This document shows, in pieces, positions 35,398 through 44,428 of a DNA stretch of 64,000 nucleotides. How positions within the stretch are numbered: position 1 is the first letter of the stretch; each line of letters starts with the position of its first letter. The notes under the pieces were generated by a model that made no database searches, was not told where the DNA came from, and worked only from the letters and a program-made list of their open reading frames with translations. This stretch comes from Lacinutrix himadriensis (GTDB taxonomy: Bacteria; Bacteroidota; Bacteroidia; Flavobacteriales; Flavobacteriaceae), in NCBI RefSeq assembly GCF_001418105.1, contig NZ_LIQI01000006.1, forward strand, positions 124,001-188,000. Reading direction: 5' to 3'. The translations under genes were made by a program, and so were the position numbers.

Positions 35398-35939
35398 TTA
35401 CTTAAAAAACTCCATTAGCCCTTTTAATTGTGTGTCATCTACTTTTCCTTTATTCATAGATTCGGCAAGTCTTACTAGTTTTGCTGGACTCATTTTGTTT
35501 CCTAAAACTCTTAAAACACCAAAACCATATTCTTTAGAACTTCCAAAGACTATAAACTCATCAGCAAGATCGTTATCCCCAATATATTTTACAGATAATT
35601 TAGAGCCAAACATATTAAAATCACCTAGTTCAATATATCTTTCATCTTTTAAAATAGAAGCTACTTTCGCTTTTTCTATGGTATACGTTTCCTGATTGGT
35701 ACTGTCTAATTTAAAGCCTAAAAAGTTTAGCTTATTTATAGAGTTGTATGCGTCTTTTTCGTCTTCAGAAAGATCTGCATTTTCAAAGTCCACAATACTT
35801 GTAGGTATATCTACGGTTGTAAAACTTGCGGTTTCTTGATTATCTACAAAGTATGTTTGTAAAGATTCTTATTGTTACAACTCACTAACAAAGTAATTGT
35901 TAGTAAGCTGCACAAAATTGTTTTGATTGATGTTTTCAT
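35398..35939 (-). pseudogene. DUF4252 lipoprotein, frameshifted (-1 base)
   Basis: From ATG 35939 it reads a signal/lipobox (ILCSLLTITLLVSC) and stops at 35844. The rest (ESLQTYFVDNQETA, then DFENADLSEDEK to the end) lies in another frame. One extra T at 35869-35870 (A on the coding strand) restores 180 residues. The C-terminal part (IELGDFNMFGSKLSVKYIGD; DEFIVFGSSKEYGFGVLRVLG) matches DUF4252. Second DUF4252 gene of the sigma-factor operon. Confidence 0.8.
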
Positions 35940-36032
35940 GTGTATATATTATTTGTTTTTTATTGGTCACATGTTGCTTCTTTAATAGTCATTCCATTAG
36001 GTATCGAATGCTCGTTATAGAAGTTTCATAGT

Positions 36033-36593
36033 TTATTTTTTATCTTCTAAATGTTCTCCTCCAGGAATGTTCATTTTCTTGGTAAGTTTAGAAACTTGTT
36101 TTAAATCGATATCTCCTGTTAAAGATACAATGACAGTTTCAAATTTACGTTGCGCACCATTTACAGAAACATTAGAACCTTCCATGTGTTTGCTTATTCC
36201 ATTTACAAAAATTAAAAGCTCTTGTACGTGGTCTTCGTCTTTTCCTTGTTTGATATAGAATTTAATTACTGTTCCATCATCTTTAACTTCCATTAACTCT
36301 TCTAAGCTACTTGCTTTAGAGTTTACCCAAGAAGATAAATCTGCAGAAATACTACCTTTTTCCGTAATAATAGTTTTTAAACTAGTAATACTATTTACCA
36401 TTTCTAGGTATTCATTTGCTTCTGGATCATCGGTATCTATATCTATTTTTGCTAACATTTGAAACATTTTTGGTTTAATGTTTACATACGTTACATCTGC
36501 ATTATCGCTATATTTTGCAAAAACATCTTGTGCCATAGATGTTAAAGGCATCATTAATAAAGCCATTGCGACTAAAATTACATTCTTTTTCAT
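36033..36593 (-). CDS. DUF4252 family secreted protein
   Basis: 186 residues from ATG 36593 (MKKNVILVAMALLMMPLTSM, signal peptide). An upstream in-frame ATG at 36626 would precede the signal peptide. The mature part fits DUF4252 (YADVTYVNIKP-like start, SDNADVTYVNIKPKMFQML, then VIKFYIKQGKDEDHVQELLI). Role unknown. In Flavobacteriaceae this family often follows an ECF sigma factor and its regulator, as here. Confidence 0.85.
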   Translation of the reverse strand: MKKNVILVAMALLMMPLTSMAQDVFAKYSDNADVTYVNIKPKMFQMLAKIDIDTDDPEANEYLEMVNSITSLKTIITEKGSISADLSSWVNSKASSLEELMEVKDDGTVIKFYIKQGKDEDHVQELLIFVNGISKHMEGSNVSVNGAQRKFETVIVSLTGDIDLKQVSKLTKKMNIPGGEHLEDKK

Positions 36594-36724
36594 TTTGTTT
36601 ATTTTATTATTTATTTGCGTGTTCATTTTTGTAGTATTTATTTGTTATTAATTGTAAAAAGGTGTTCGCCTATTCCACTATTTCATTTGTTATAAAATAA
36701 GATGGATGGCTCGGTACATTTTTT

Positions 36725-37162
36725 CTATTTTTTAAAGATTAAACGTGTTGTGTTATCTACTTCTGCTAGATAATTAATACTTGAAGCGCCTTTATTGAAT
36801 TGCGTAGAAATCATTTCTAAAGATTTTTTCACTTCAAGATATGCCATTTCAGGATCATCATAAGTACCTAAATCTTCTGTAGAAGTTAGAGGCGATTTAA
36901 AATAAAACCCTAACATAAGAACTGCTACTGCTGCGACAGAAATCCATTTATACAAATTGCTTTTGTTAGATTTTAATGGAACGTCTTTAGTAAACTTTTC
37001 TTCTTGGCTTACCGAAAAATAAGCAAACATTGGTTTATACATTTCTAAATGTGGCGCTACAGTCTCTTGTTTAAAATAGTCTTTTAACTGCTGCTCTTCT
37101 TTTAGCGATGTTTCGCCATTGTTGTACTTTTCTAGTAATTGTTCTATATTATTTAACACCAT
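36725..37162 (-). CDS. Probable anti-sigma factor, single membrane helix
   Basis: 145 residues. A cytoplasmic N-terminal part (MVLNNIEQLLEKYNNGETSL, then EEQQLKDYF) is followed by one membrane helix (about 73-90; WISVAAVAVLMLGFYF) and a short periplasmic part. The start overlaps the sigma-factor stop by 14 bp, the usual layout of an ECF sigma/anti-sigma pair. No zinc-binding HxxxCxxC motif, so it is not a classical ZAS protein; the role is inferred from position. Confidence 0.7.
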   Translation of the reverse strand: MVLNNIEQLLEKYNNGETSLKEEQQLKDYFKQETVAPHLEMYKPMFAYFSVSQEEKFTKDVPLKSNKSNLYKWISVAAVAVLMLGFYFKSPLTSTEDLGTYDDPEMAYLEVKKSLEMISTQFNKGASSINYLAEVDNTTRLIFKK

Positions 37163-37658
37163 AATTGTGTGTTTTTGTTAATTTTTCTCTTATTGTTTTT
37201 CTTGCTCTAGACAATGCTACTCGCACTGCTGTATTATTCATATCAAGCATCTTGCCAATTTCGTCAAAATCATATTGCTCAATATCTCTTAATTGTACTA
37301 CCATTTTTTGTTGCTCTGGTAAATCTTCCATTATTTTAGCAACCCAATTAACGCTATCACTAAATTCTAATTGCTTTTGCAAAGACGTATTGTTGTCTTG
37401 ATAGTTACTATGCACCAATTTTAAATTTTGTGCTTGTTTCGATTTTAACTTATCCAAACAAAAATTCTTGGTCATGGTCATCGAAAATGCTTCTACGTTT
37501 TTATACTCTTGAATCTTGGTTTTATTCTTCCATAATTTTAAAAGCACTTCTTGTGTTGCATCTTCTGCTTCTTCCCTAGACACTAACAAACGTTTTGCTA
37601 AACGAAACACCTTATCCTTAAAGGGCATTACAATATGTAAAAACTCTGTTTGTGTCAT
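37149..37658 (-). CDS. RNA polymerase ECF-type sigma-70 factor
   Basis: 169 residues. Region 2 (about 20-85) includes EEAEDATQEVLLKLWKN. Region 4 (about 110-160) has EDLPEQQKMVVQLRDIEQYDFDEIGKML and a helix-turn-helix NNTAVRVALSRARKTIREKL. No extracytoplasmic signal-binding domain. First gene of the sigma / anti-sigma / DUF4252 x2 operon, read leftward and divergent from the S41 protease. Confidence 0.93.
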   Translation of the reverse strand: MTQTEFLHIVMPFKDKVFRLAKRLLVSREEAEDATQEVLLKLWKNKTKIQEYKNVEAFSMTMTKNFCLDKLKSKQAQNLKLVHSNYQDNNTSLQKQLEFSDSVNWVAKIMEDLPEQQKMVVQLRDIEQYDFDEIGKMLDMNNTAVRVALSRARKTIREKLTKTHNYGVK

Positions 37659-37795
37659 TATTTTTGGTTCTAGTTATAAAACGGCTTGGTAAGGGCGGTT
37701 TCTATTAAGACGAACAACTCTATATTTTGTTACAATAAATTTTTTGTCCAATATAAAATAAGTACTTTTAAAGTGAAAAAGAAACCCTAATTGCT

Positions 37796-39217
37796 ATGAA
37801 TACGATAAAAAGAATAACGCTTCTATTCTTTGCTGCATCCTTATGTACTGCTTGTTTTGAAGATTTAGATGATTCTCCTGTTACCAGTAAAGATATAAAA
37901 GACTTTGTTTACAAAGGAATGCATTATGCCTATTTATACAAAGAAAACAAACCAGATTTAGCAAATGATCGATTTTCTAACAACAGTGAATATTCTAGTT
38001 ATTTAAATGCTTTTGAAAGTCCGGAAGCCCTATTTGAAGATTTAATATACAATAGACAAAGTATAGATAGATTTAGCTGGATTACGAATGATTATTTTGC
38101 TTTAGAACAATCTTTTAGTGGTACCAGAAAAAGTAATGGTTTAGAGTTTGATTTTTATTTTGAGCCAGGAAGTAGTACCAATGTTTTTGGAATTATAAAA
38201 TTGGTTTTAAATAATAGTCCTGCGGAAGATCAAAACCTGCAACGCGGACAAATATTTAATGCTGTCGATGGGATAGATTTAACCGAAAATAATATTAGTT
38301 CCTTATTAAATCAAGATAGCTATACCTTAAATCTTGCAATATATAATGACAATAATACGCCAAATGATGATAGTGATGACGCTATTGAAACAACTTCAGA
38401 ATCTGTATCCTTAAGCAAAATTTCTTTAACCGAAAATCCTGTTTATAAAACTGAAATACTAGAAGTGAACAGTCAAAACGTTGGTTATTTAATGTACAAT
38501 GGCTTTACTGCAGATTTTAACAACCAACTAAATAATGCCTTTGCAACTTTACAAAGTAATAATGTGCAAAACTTGGTTTTAGATTTACGTTATAATCCTG
38601 GTGGATCTGTAAATACTGCAACACTTTTAGGAAGTATGATTACCGGACAATTTAACGGAGAAATCTTTTCGAAATTAATATATAACAACGATTTACAAAG
38701 TAGTAATACCGAATATCGTTTTACAGATTCCTTCGACGGAAACAGTATAAACAGTCTGAATCTACAAAAGGTATACATACTAACTACCAACGCATCTGCT
38801 TCTGCTAGTGAAATGGTGATAAATAGCTTAAAAGCCTACTCGCAAATAGAAGTTATTCAAATTGGGGTTGAAACTAGAGGGAAATCGCAAGCATCTATAA
38901 CGATTTACGATTCTCCAAATTTTAAACGAAATGACGCAAACCCGTTACATACGTATGCGCTCCAACCATTAGTCGCAAAAACGATAAACAAATTAGATAT
39001 TAGTGTTCCAAATGAAGGGCTAACCCCAGATATCCTATTAAAGGAAACACCAAATAATTATGGCATTTTAGGAAATGAAAACGAACCGTTACTTGCTGCA
39101 GCATTACAGCATATTTTAGAAAACGGAAGATATGTACAACCTCAAACCAATAACTTAAATAAATTAAGTACCAAAGTAGATTACCATCCTTTTGAAAACG
39201 ACATGTACATTGAATAA
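37796..39217 (+). CDS. S41 family peptidase lipoprotein (C-terminal processing protease type)
   Basis: 473 residues with a lipobox (FFAASLCTAC, Cys at about 20), so anchored in the envelope. A PDZ-like part (GIIKLVLNNSPAEDQNLQRGQIFNAVDG, about 135-165) precedes the S41 core: VQNLVLDLRYNPGGSV, catalytic Ser in TNASASASEMV (about 335-345) and Lys in RGKSQAS (about 363-369). Divergent from the sigma-factor operon, 137 bp apart. Confidence 0.9.
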   Translation: MNTIKRITLLFFAASLCTACFEDLDDSPVTSKDIKDFVYKGMHYAYLYKENKPDLANDRFSNNSEYSSYLNAFESPEALFEDLIYNRQSIDRFSWITNDYFALEQSFSGTRKSNGLEFDFYFEPGSSTNVFGIIKLVLNNSPAEDQNLQRGQIFNAVDGIDLTENNISSLLNQDSYTLNLAIYNDNNTPNDDSDDAIETTSESVSLSKISLTENPVYKTEILEVNSQNVGYLMYNGFTADFNNQLNNAFATLQSNNVQNLVLDLRYNPGGSVNTATLLGSMITGQFNGEIFSKLIYNNDLQSSNTEYRFTDSFDGNSINSLNLQKVYILTTNASASASEMVINSLKAYSQIEVIQIGVETRGKSQASITIYDSPNFKRNDANPLHTYALQPLVAKTINKLDISVPNEGLTPDILLKETPNNYGILGNENEPLLAAALQHILENGRYVQPQTNNLNKLSTKVDYHPFENDMYIE

Positions 39218-39905
39218 TAAAACATACTTTAATTGGAGTACAGGAAAAGATGCTTCTTTAGCATTGCATTACTTACTTCTAGACGAAAATTTTTCAATAG
39301 AGAAATTAGTCACAACCATTAACGCACATTACCAAAGAGTAACTATGCATGGTTTGCCAGTTTCCTTATTAAAAAAGCAAACAGAAGCGATTGGTATTCC
39401 GTTACAAATTATAGAGTTGCCAGAGCAGCCAAGCATGACCGATTATGAAACCATCATGCATACTGCTTTAAACAAATTAAAGACAGAACACTTTACACAT
39501 AGTGCTTTTGGAGATATCTTTTTAGAGGATTTAAAAAAGTACAGAGAAGATGATTTAGGTAAACTTGACATTTCTACTGTATTCCCACTATGGAAAAGGA
39601 ACACTAAAGCATTGATTACCGAATTTCTAGACTTAGGTTTTAAAGCGGTGATCGTTTGTGCTAGTGCCAAATATTTCTCGGAAGACTTTGTTGGAAAAAC
39701 CATTACTCAAGAACTTATTGAAAACTTACCAAAAGAGGTAGATCCTTGTGGCGAAAATGGAGAGTTCCATACCTTTTGTTATGATGGTCCAATATTTAAA
39801 TCACCTATTCCTTTTACTATTGGAGAAAAGGTATATCGTGAATATGATACTCCAAATGCTAAAAATGAAAAAACCGGTTTTTGGTTTTGCGATTTGATTG
39901 CATAA
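39210..39905 (+). CDS. Dph6-like diphthine--ammonia ligase family / ATP-PPase
   Basis: About 231 residues from TTG 39210 (MNNKTYFNWSTGKDASLALH), overlapping the S41 stop by 8 bp. A longer TTG start at 39192 adds six unconserved residues. PP-loop motif STGKDAS (SGKDS type) binds ATP, and the rest matches the Dph6/MJ0570 family (VTMHGLPVSLLKKQTEAIGIPL; SAFGDIFLEDLKKYRE; DPCGENGEFHTFCYDGPIF). Bacteria lack diphthamide, so the real substrate is unknown. Confidence 0.85.
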   Translation: MNNKTYFNWSTGKDASLALHYLLLDENFSIEKLVTTINAHYQRVTMHGLPVSLLKKQTEAIGIPLQIIELPEQPSMTDYETIMHTALNKLKTEHFTHSAFGDIFLEDLKKYREDDLGKLDISTVFPLWKRNTKALITEFLDLGFKAVIVCASAKYFSEDFVGKTITQELIENLPKEVDPCGENGEFHTFCYDGPIFKSPIPFTIGEKVYREYDTPNAKNEKTGFWFCDLIA

Positions 39906-39935
39906 AAAAAGCCACTCGATCGAGTGGCTTTTTTA
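39904..39935. terminator. Bidirectional terminator (perfect palindrome)
   Basis: Arm AAAAAAGCCACTCGA, perfectly self-complementary around 39919/39920, with A and T runs at the ends. Shared by the Dph6-like gene and the leftward BtuG-like gene. Confidence 0.9.
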
Positions 39936-39955
39936 TTATAATTAAAGACTAAAGT

Positions 39956-41017
39956 TTAATTAAAATAGATTTTTGAAGCATTTACTCCTACTGTAAAAGT
40001 ATTTTCTAAAGTGTTTGTTGTTAAGTCATATACATTAAGATCTCCTAAAGATGCAAAATCTTTAGCATCTGTTACATATAGTTTATCTCCTTTTACAGCC
40101 ATTCCATACGTGTTAATAGTTCCTAAATTAACAATAGATGCTGTTGGTAATGAAGAAGAAGTTTCACTCATTACAAAAACTTCGTTATTCGCTTGGTAAT
40201 AAATTTCCCCATTATCAGAACTCATTTGACTTGGGTGCACACCAGCAGCAAAGTTTAGTGTTTCGGTTACTGTGTTTGTTGTTACATCTATTTTAGATAT
40301 AGTTGCATTTGTTTCACTTCCAGACCATCCAGGTTTTCCTTCGCATAACACAACAAGTTCACCACTATTATTAATAAACATTTCATCTGGAACATCATTT
40401 ACAGTAATAGTAGTTGTCAAATTAGTATTGGTATCAATAACCGTAATAATATTGTTAAAAGACCAACCACCTTTATGTGAAACGTAGATTTTTCCGTTAT
40501 TACTTACAATTTGTTCTGGTCCTTCTCCAACAGGAATAGTACTTTCTACTGTATTTGTAGACAAATCAATAACAGCAATAAAATCATCAATAGCATCCGA
40601 ACCACTTCCCCAATTACTAACATACCCTTTTCCGTTAGCAAAACCAATATATCTTGGTGTATACAAACCTGTAGTGATAGCCGTTTCTTTTTCAAAAGTA
40701 TAACGATTAACTACATTTATTGTGTTCACATTATCTGAAATAATATAAGCTTGATTACCATCAAAACCAATAGATTGTAGATAAACACCCAAACTTTCCG
40801 TATTTACATTCGCGTAAATATTGTTTTCTACAGTAGAAAAATCATTAGAAATATAGGATACTGAAGAAGGACCTCCTTCTGCACTTACTAAAATACCATT
40901 TTCATAATCTCCTAAAGGCTCCTGAGGGGTTGAAGAATTATCATCATCACTACTACAAGATGTGATTAATAATCCCAAAAAGAGAGTAAAAGCTAAAAAT
41001 TTAAATTGTTTTTTCAT
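39956..41017 (-). CDS. BtuG-like surface lipoprotein, YncE/DUF5074 beta-propeller
   Basis: 353 residues. Lipobox LLITSC (Cys about 21) is followed by SSDDD, an acidic surface-export signal typical of Bacteroidota. The remainder is a seven-bladed YncE-like propeller with repeated blade ends (IDLSTNTVESTIPVGEGPEQIV; VSHKGGWSFNNIITVIDTNT; SKIDVTTNTVTETLNF). In Bacteroides, BtuG-type propellers bind cobalamin with very high affinity beside BtuB (known). The gene is 3 bp after the BtuB-like receptor and downstream of a cobalamin riboswitch, so a B12-binding role is inferred. Confidence 0.8.
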   Translation of the reverse strand: MKKQFKFLAFTLFLGLLITSCSSDDDNSSTPQEPLGDYENGILVSAEGGPSSVSYISNDFSTVENNIYANVNTESLGVYLQSIGFDGNQAYIISDNVNTINVVNRYTFEKETAITTGLYTPRYIGFANGKGYVSNWGSGSDAIDDFIAVIDLSTNTVESTIPVGEGPEQIVSNNGKIYVSHKGGWSFNNIITVIDTNTNLTTTITVNDVPDEMFINNSGELVVLCEGKPGWSGSETNATISKIDVTTNTVTETLNFAAGVHPSQMSSDNGEIYYQANNEVFVMSETSSSLPTASIVNLGTINTYGMAVKGDKLYVTDAKDFASLGDLNVYDLTTNTLENTFTVGVNASKIYFN

Positions 41018-41020
41018 AGT

Positions 41021-42855
41021 TTAAAAATTAAAGTTTAAGTAAAAATTATAGTTAATTCCAGGCATGAAGCGGTTTGCTACACTCTGATAGTTTTCGTTAT
41101 ACATATTTTTAATTTGTGCTCCTAAAGTGAATTGTTTCTCTTTTCCTAAAGCATAAGAAAGTCCGATATTAGAAACCAAATAAGCATCTAATATGTACTT
41201 AGGATTGTTATCTGATAGAGTAAAAACCTCTCCAACATAAAGCGTTTGGTAATATAAAGAAGCACGATTATACTGGTAGTTAAGAGTAGCTGTTGCCTTG
41301 TGTTTTGGAACATAAATTAACTGTAAATCTGTTTCTTTATTTTTGGAAACAGTATATGCATACGTTCCTCCTAAAGTAAACTGATGTTCTTTTAAATGAT
41401 ATTTTAAATCTAATGTAGACTCTAAACCATAGGTTTCTACATGGTCTGTATTTACTGGTTGCCAATTACTTCCTATAGGAAGCCAACGAATCATATCTTT
41501 TATATCATTATAAAAACCTGTTGCAGAAAAAGACACGTGTTTAAAATCTAATTGGTGTCCCATTTCTACTTGATTGGAAGTCTCAGGTTTTAAATTGGTA
41601 TTACCACTTCCTTCCCAATACAAATCATTATAGGTTGGAATTCTGAAATTCTTAGAACCATTTACATTTACGGTATAATGGTTACCAAATTTATATTGCA
41701 ATCCTAAACTATATAGTAACGGACTATCATAATTACTAGTAATTTCTTTTCTTAAAGCAGCTTCGTATAAAAAGGAATTAATTCTTGTTTGTATAACAAG
41801 CTAAAGCTAGAAATGGTCCTTTTACTTTCACCAATACTAGATCCTTCGCCAGAAGTATTCGTAATATCCACAACCCCTTGTAGCATGGCGTCCTTAAATA
41901 CACGATAACTTAAATCATATTTTCCAATAAGTGTTTTTGCTTCCCCAAAGGAATAGGTATCCGAATTACTATTCGCGAAGTATTTGTACTGCTCTGTAAG
42001 ATATGCTAGTTTTAAAGTAGAGATGAATTTTCCGTATAACCCATTCCATTCTAGCATATTTCTAGAATTTAAATCTTGGTATTTTGTAGGTGTTTCCGAA
42101 GGAAATATAAATGAAAATTCGCGTTCGCCATCCAACAAATAGCTGTACAATTTCAGTACATTTTTCTTATTGATTTTATAACCAAAATTTGCAGAGTAAC
42201 TCTGATTGTAAAACGCGCCATTAAGATTCGTTTTATCACTATCTACATAATCGTAATCATTATCGGAACTCGATCTACTTATCGCTACATCTACGCTAAA
42301 TTTTTCAGAAGAAAATCCAGACTTCAATCCTAAATCTAAGGTATTAAAGCTTCCGTAGTTGGCATATATAGAATTCTCAAAACCTTCATTAAAAGCGATA
42401 TCATTATTTAAGTGAATAGAACCTCCAATGGCACCACTTCCGTAAAGCACACTTCCTCCACCACTTCGTATACTTACGCCATCGAAATTGCGAATATTAA
42501 TGGTATTAAAATCGGTTTGACCGTTAAATTGCGAATTGATATTAATACCATTCCAAGCGACAACGGTTTGCTGTGCAGTGGTTCCTCTAAAAGATGGCGA
42601 AGAAACCATGCCTAAACCATTTTCCTTAAAATAGATGTTAGAGTTATAGTTTAATAATTGGGTTAATGAAGGTGCACTTCTAGATAACACCGTGTCATTT
42701 AATGTCGTTATAGATTGTGTATTAGAAAACGTTTTTAAGTATCTATCCGACTTTAAAACCACTTCATCTAATTGTTGCACAGAGTCTAGCCTTGTTTGCG
42801 AGAAACAGCTTAAACTAAAAATAAGACCAAATAAAAATAGAATACCTTTTTTCAT
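41021..42855 (-). pseudogene. btuB: BtuB-like TonB-dependent receptor, frameshifted (-1 base)
   Basis: From ATG 42855 (MKKGILFLFGLIFSLSCFSQ, signal peptide) the frame holds the TonB box/plug (LDEVVLKSD; YFKENGLGMVSSPSFRGTTAQQ; GGGSVLYGSGAIGGSIHL) and stops at 41752. The barrel end continues in another frame (FGNHYTVNVNGSKNFRIP to YNFYLNFNF). One A added to the five-A run at 41769-41773 gives an intact 611-residue receptor. It is directly downstream of a cobalamin riboswitch, which supports vitamin B12 uptake. Sequencing error more likely than decay, because the downstream partner gene is intact. Confidence 0.88.
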
Positions 42856-42896
42856 AATCTTAAAATCTTTCTCCCGAAGATTCATTTGATGTTGAA

Positions 42897-43066
42897 ATTG
42901 GCAGGTCTCCTGACTTACGTCTTCATGTTGGTCTTCCCAGAAATTATTTCCAGTGACTTGAAGTTTAACATGAAGCTTTATAGCTTACAGTTGCGGGAAC
43001 AGTTCTAGATTTTAACTAGATTCCCTTTTAATCGACTTTGCATCATTGCGAAGTCAAACCAAAATT
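42897..43066 (-). promoter_or_regulatory. Cobalamin riboswitch controlling btuB
   Basis: The minus strand carries the canonical conserved pieces in order: ATGATGCAAAGTCG near the 5' end, AAAAGGGAAT, GAACTGTTCCCGCAACTGTA (43002-42983, the B12-box core) and GTCAGGAGACCTGCC (42913-42899). It ends about 45 bases before the btuB ATG. Adenosylcobalamin binding should repress uptake. Confidence 0.93.
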
Positions 43067-43071
43067 CAGCG

Positions 43072-43079
43072 CAAAAATA
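43072..43079 (-). promoter_or_regulatory. -7 box of the riboswitch/btuB promoter
   Basis: TATTTTTG on the minus strand, an exact TAnnTTTG match. The start falls near 43065, just ahead of the riboswitch. A TTG lies upstream at 43096-43098, but at a 16-bp spacing, shorter than usual. Confidence 0.45.
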
Positions 43080-43110
43080 GTTTCTTTTTTAAATGCAAGC
43101 TAATTTATAG

Positions 43111-43218
43111 CTACTTTTTCTTGTTCATTTTATAAATAAGAAAAATAAAACCGATTAAAAAATGTGCTATTATTATTCCACCTACTATATATATTGTTAC
43201 ATTTGAACCGTCTCTCAT
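43111..43218 (-). CDS. 35-residue single-span membrane protein
   Basis: A short ORF from ATG 43218 to TAG 43111. It encodes MRDGSNVTIYIVGGIIIAHF followed by LIGFIFLIYK and MNKKK: a short polar N-terminus, one clean membrane helix and a positively charged C-terminus. It sits upstream of the B12 riboswitch and divergent from the BtuF-like gene (43 bp). I recall similar tiny proteins in Flavobacteriaceae but know no function. The membrane-protein pattern (positive-inside tail) supports a real gene. Confidence 0.6.
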   Translation of the reverse strand: MRDGSNVTIYIVGGIIIAHFLIGFIFLIYKMNKKK

Positions 43219-43261
43219 GACTATAATTTTATATAAATTTACACGAATTTAATCTGTTTAA

Positions 43262-44428
43262 ATGTCACTAATGTTACAAAACAAAACTTTCACAGCACTC
43301 CTATTTTGTCTTTTATTGTCTTTAACCTCCTGTAAAAAGGAAGTAAAACCAATTCCGGAAAACAAACAAGATTTTGCGAAAACAACATTTAAATATGCCG
43401 AAGGTTTTGCCATTACACATAATGAAAACTTTAAAATCCTAACCATAAATAACCCTTGGCCTAAAGCGGAAAAAACATATAAATATGCCTTAGTGCAAAA
43501 AAATATGTTATCTAAAATAACGTTAAACAAAGACGAATTTGATGGCATAATAACAATTCCTATTGAAAAAATAGTAGTTACATCTACTACACATATTCCT
43601 GCTTTAGAGCTTTTAGAAGTAGAAGAAACATTAGTTGGTTTTCCTGGAACAGATTATGTCTCTTCCTTAAAAACGAGAACTAGAATTGATACGGAAAGCA
43701 TTAGAGAATTAGGAAAAAACGAAGGTATAAACACCGAAGTTTTATTAGAATTACAACCAGATGTAGTTATTGGTTATGGTATTGACGGAAATAACAAAAC
43801 CTTTGAAACAATTAAAAAATCTGGAATTCCTGTAATTTATAATGGCGATTGGGTAGAAAAATCTGCTTTAGCAAAAGCCGAATGGATTAAATTCTTTGGT
43901 GTTCTTTATAACAAAGAAAAAGTAGCAAATACTATTTTTGATTCTATTGAAAAAAATTACCAGGAAGCAAAAGATATTGCGGCAAAAGTAGAAAATCAAC
44001 CAACTGTATTAAGTGGAGCAATGCATAAAGACACTTGGTATTTACCAAATGGCACAAGTGCTGAAGCACAAATTTTAAAAGACGCTAACGTAAACTATTT
44101 ATATGGTGAGACCACAGGGAGCGGAAGTTTAGCACTAAACTTTGAATCCGTTTTTGAAAAAGCAGCGCATGCAGATTTATGGTTAAGTCCTTCGTATTAC
44201 ACAAGTATGGAAGCGCTAGAAAAAGCAAATGCACATTACACGAAATTTGATGCTTTTAAAAATAAAAAAATCTATACATTTTCGACAACAACAGGAAAAA
44301 CTGGTGGTGTTTTATATTACGAACTTGGTACAGCCAGACCAGATATCATTTTAAAAGATATTATTAAAATCTGTCATCCAGAATTACTACCAGAATATAC
44401 CCCTTACTTTTTTAAACCTTTAAAATAA
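43262..44428 (+). CDS. btuF: BtuF-like ABC transporter substrate-binding lipoprotein
   Basis: 388 residues. Lipobox LSLTSC (Cys about 24). Periplasmic-binding-protein fold: KIVVTSTTHIPALELLEVEE, YVSSLKTRTRIDTESIRELG, LELQPDVVIGYGIDGN, then PVIYNGDWVEKSALAKAEWI. This matches the helical-backbone FecB/BtuF group that feeds FecCD permeases. First gene of a rightward btuF-btuC-btuD-like set, divergent from btuB. Substrate (cobalamin) is inferred from the riboswitch-linked neighbours. An ATG at 43271 is an alternative start. Confidence 0.85.
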   Translation: MSLMLQNKTFTALLFCLLLSLTSCKKEVKPIPENKQDFAKTTFKYAEGFAITHNENFKILTINNPWPKAEKTYKYALVQKNMLSKITLNKDEFDGIITIPIEKIVVTSTTHIPALELLEVEETLVGFPGTDYVSSLKTRTRIDTESIRELGKNEGINTEVLLELQPDVVIGYGIDGNNKTFETIKKSGIPVIYNGDWVEKSALAKAEWIKFFGVLYNKEKVANTIFDSIEKNYQEAKDIAAKVENQPTVLSGAMHKDTWYLPNGTSAEAQILKDANVNYLYGETTGSGSLALNFESVFEKAAHADLWLSPSYYTSMEALEKANAHYTKFDAFKNKKIYTFSTTTGKTGGVLYYELGTARPDIILKDIIKICHPELLPEYTPYFFKPLK

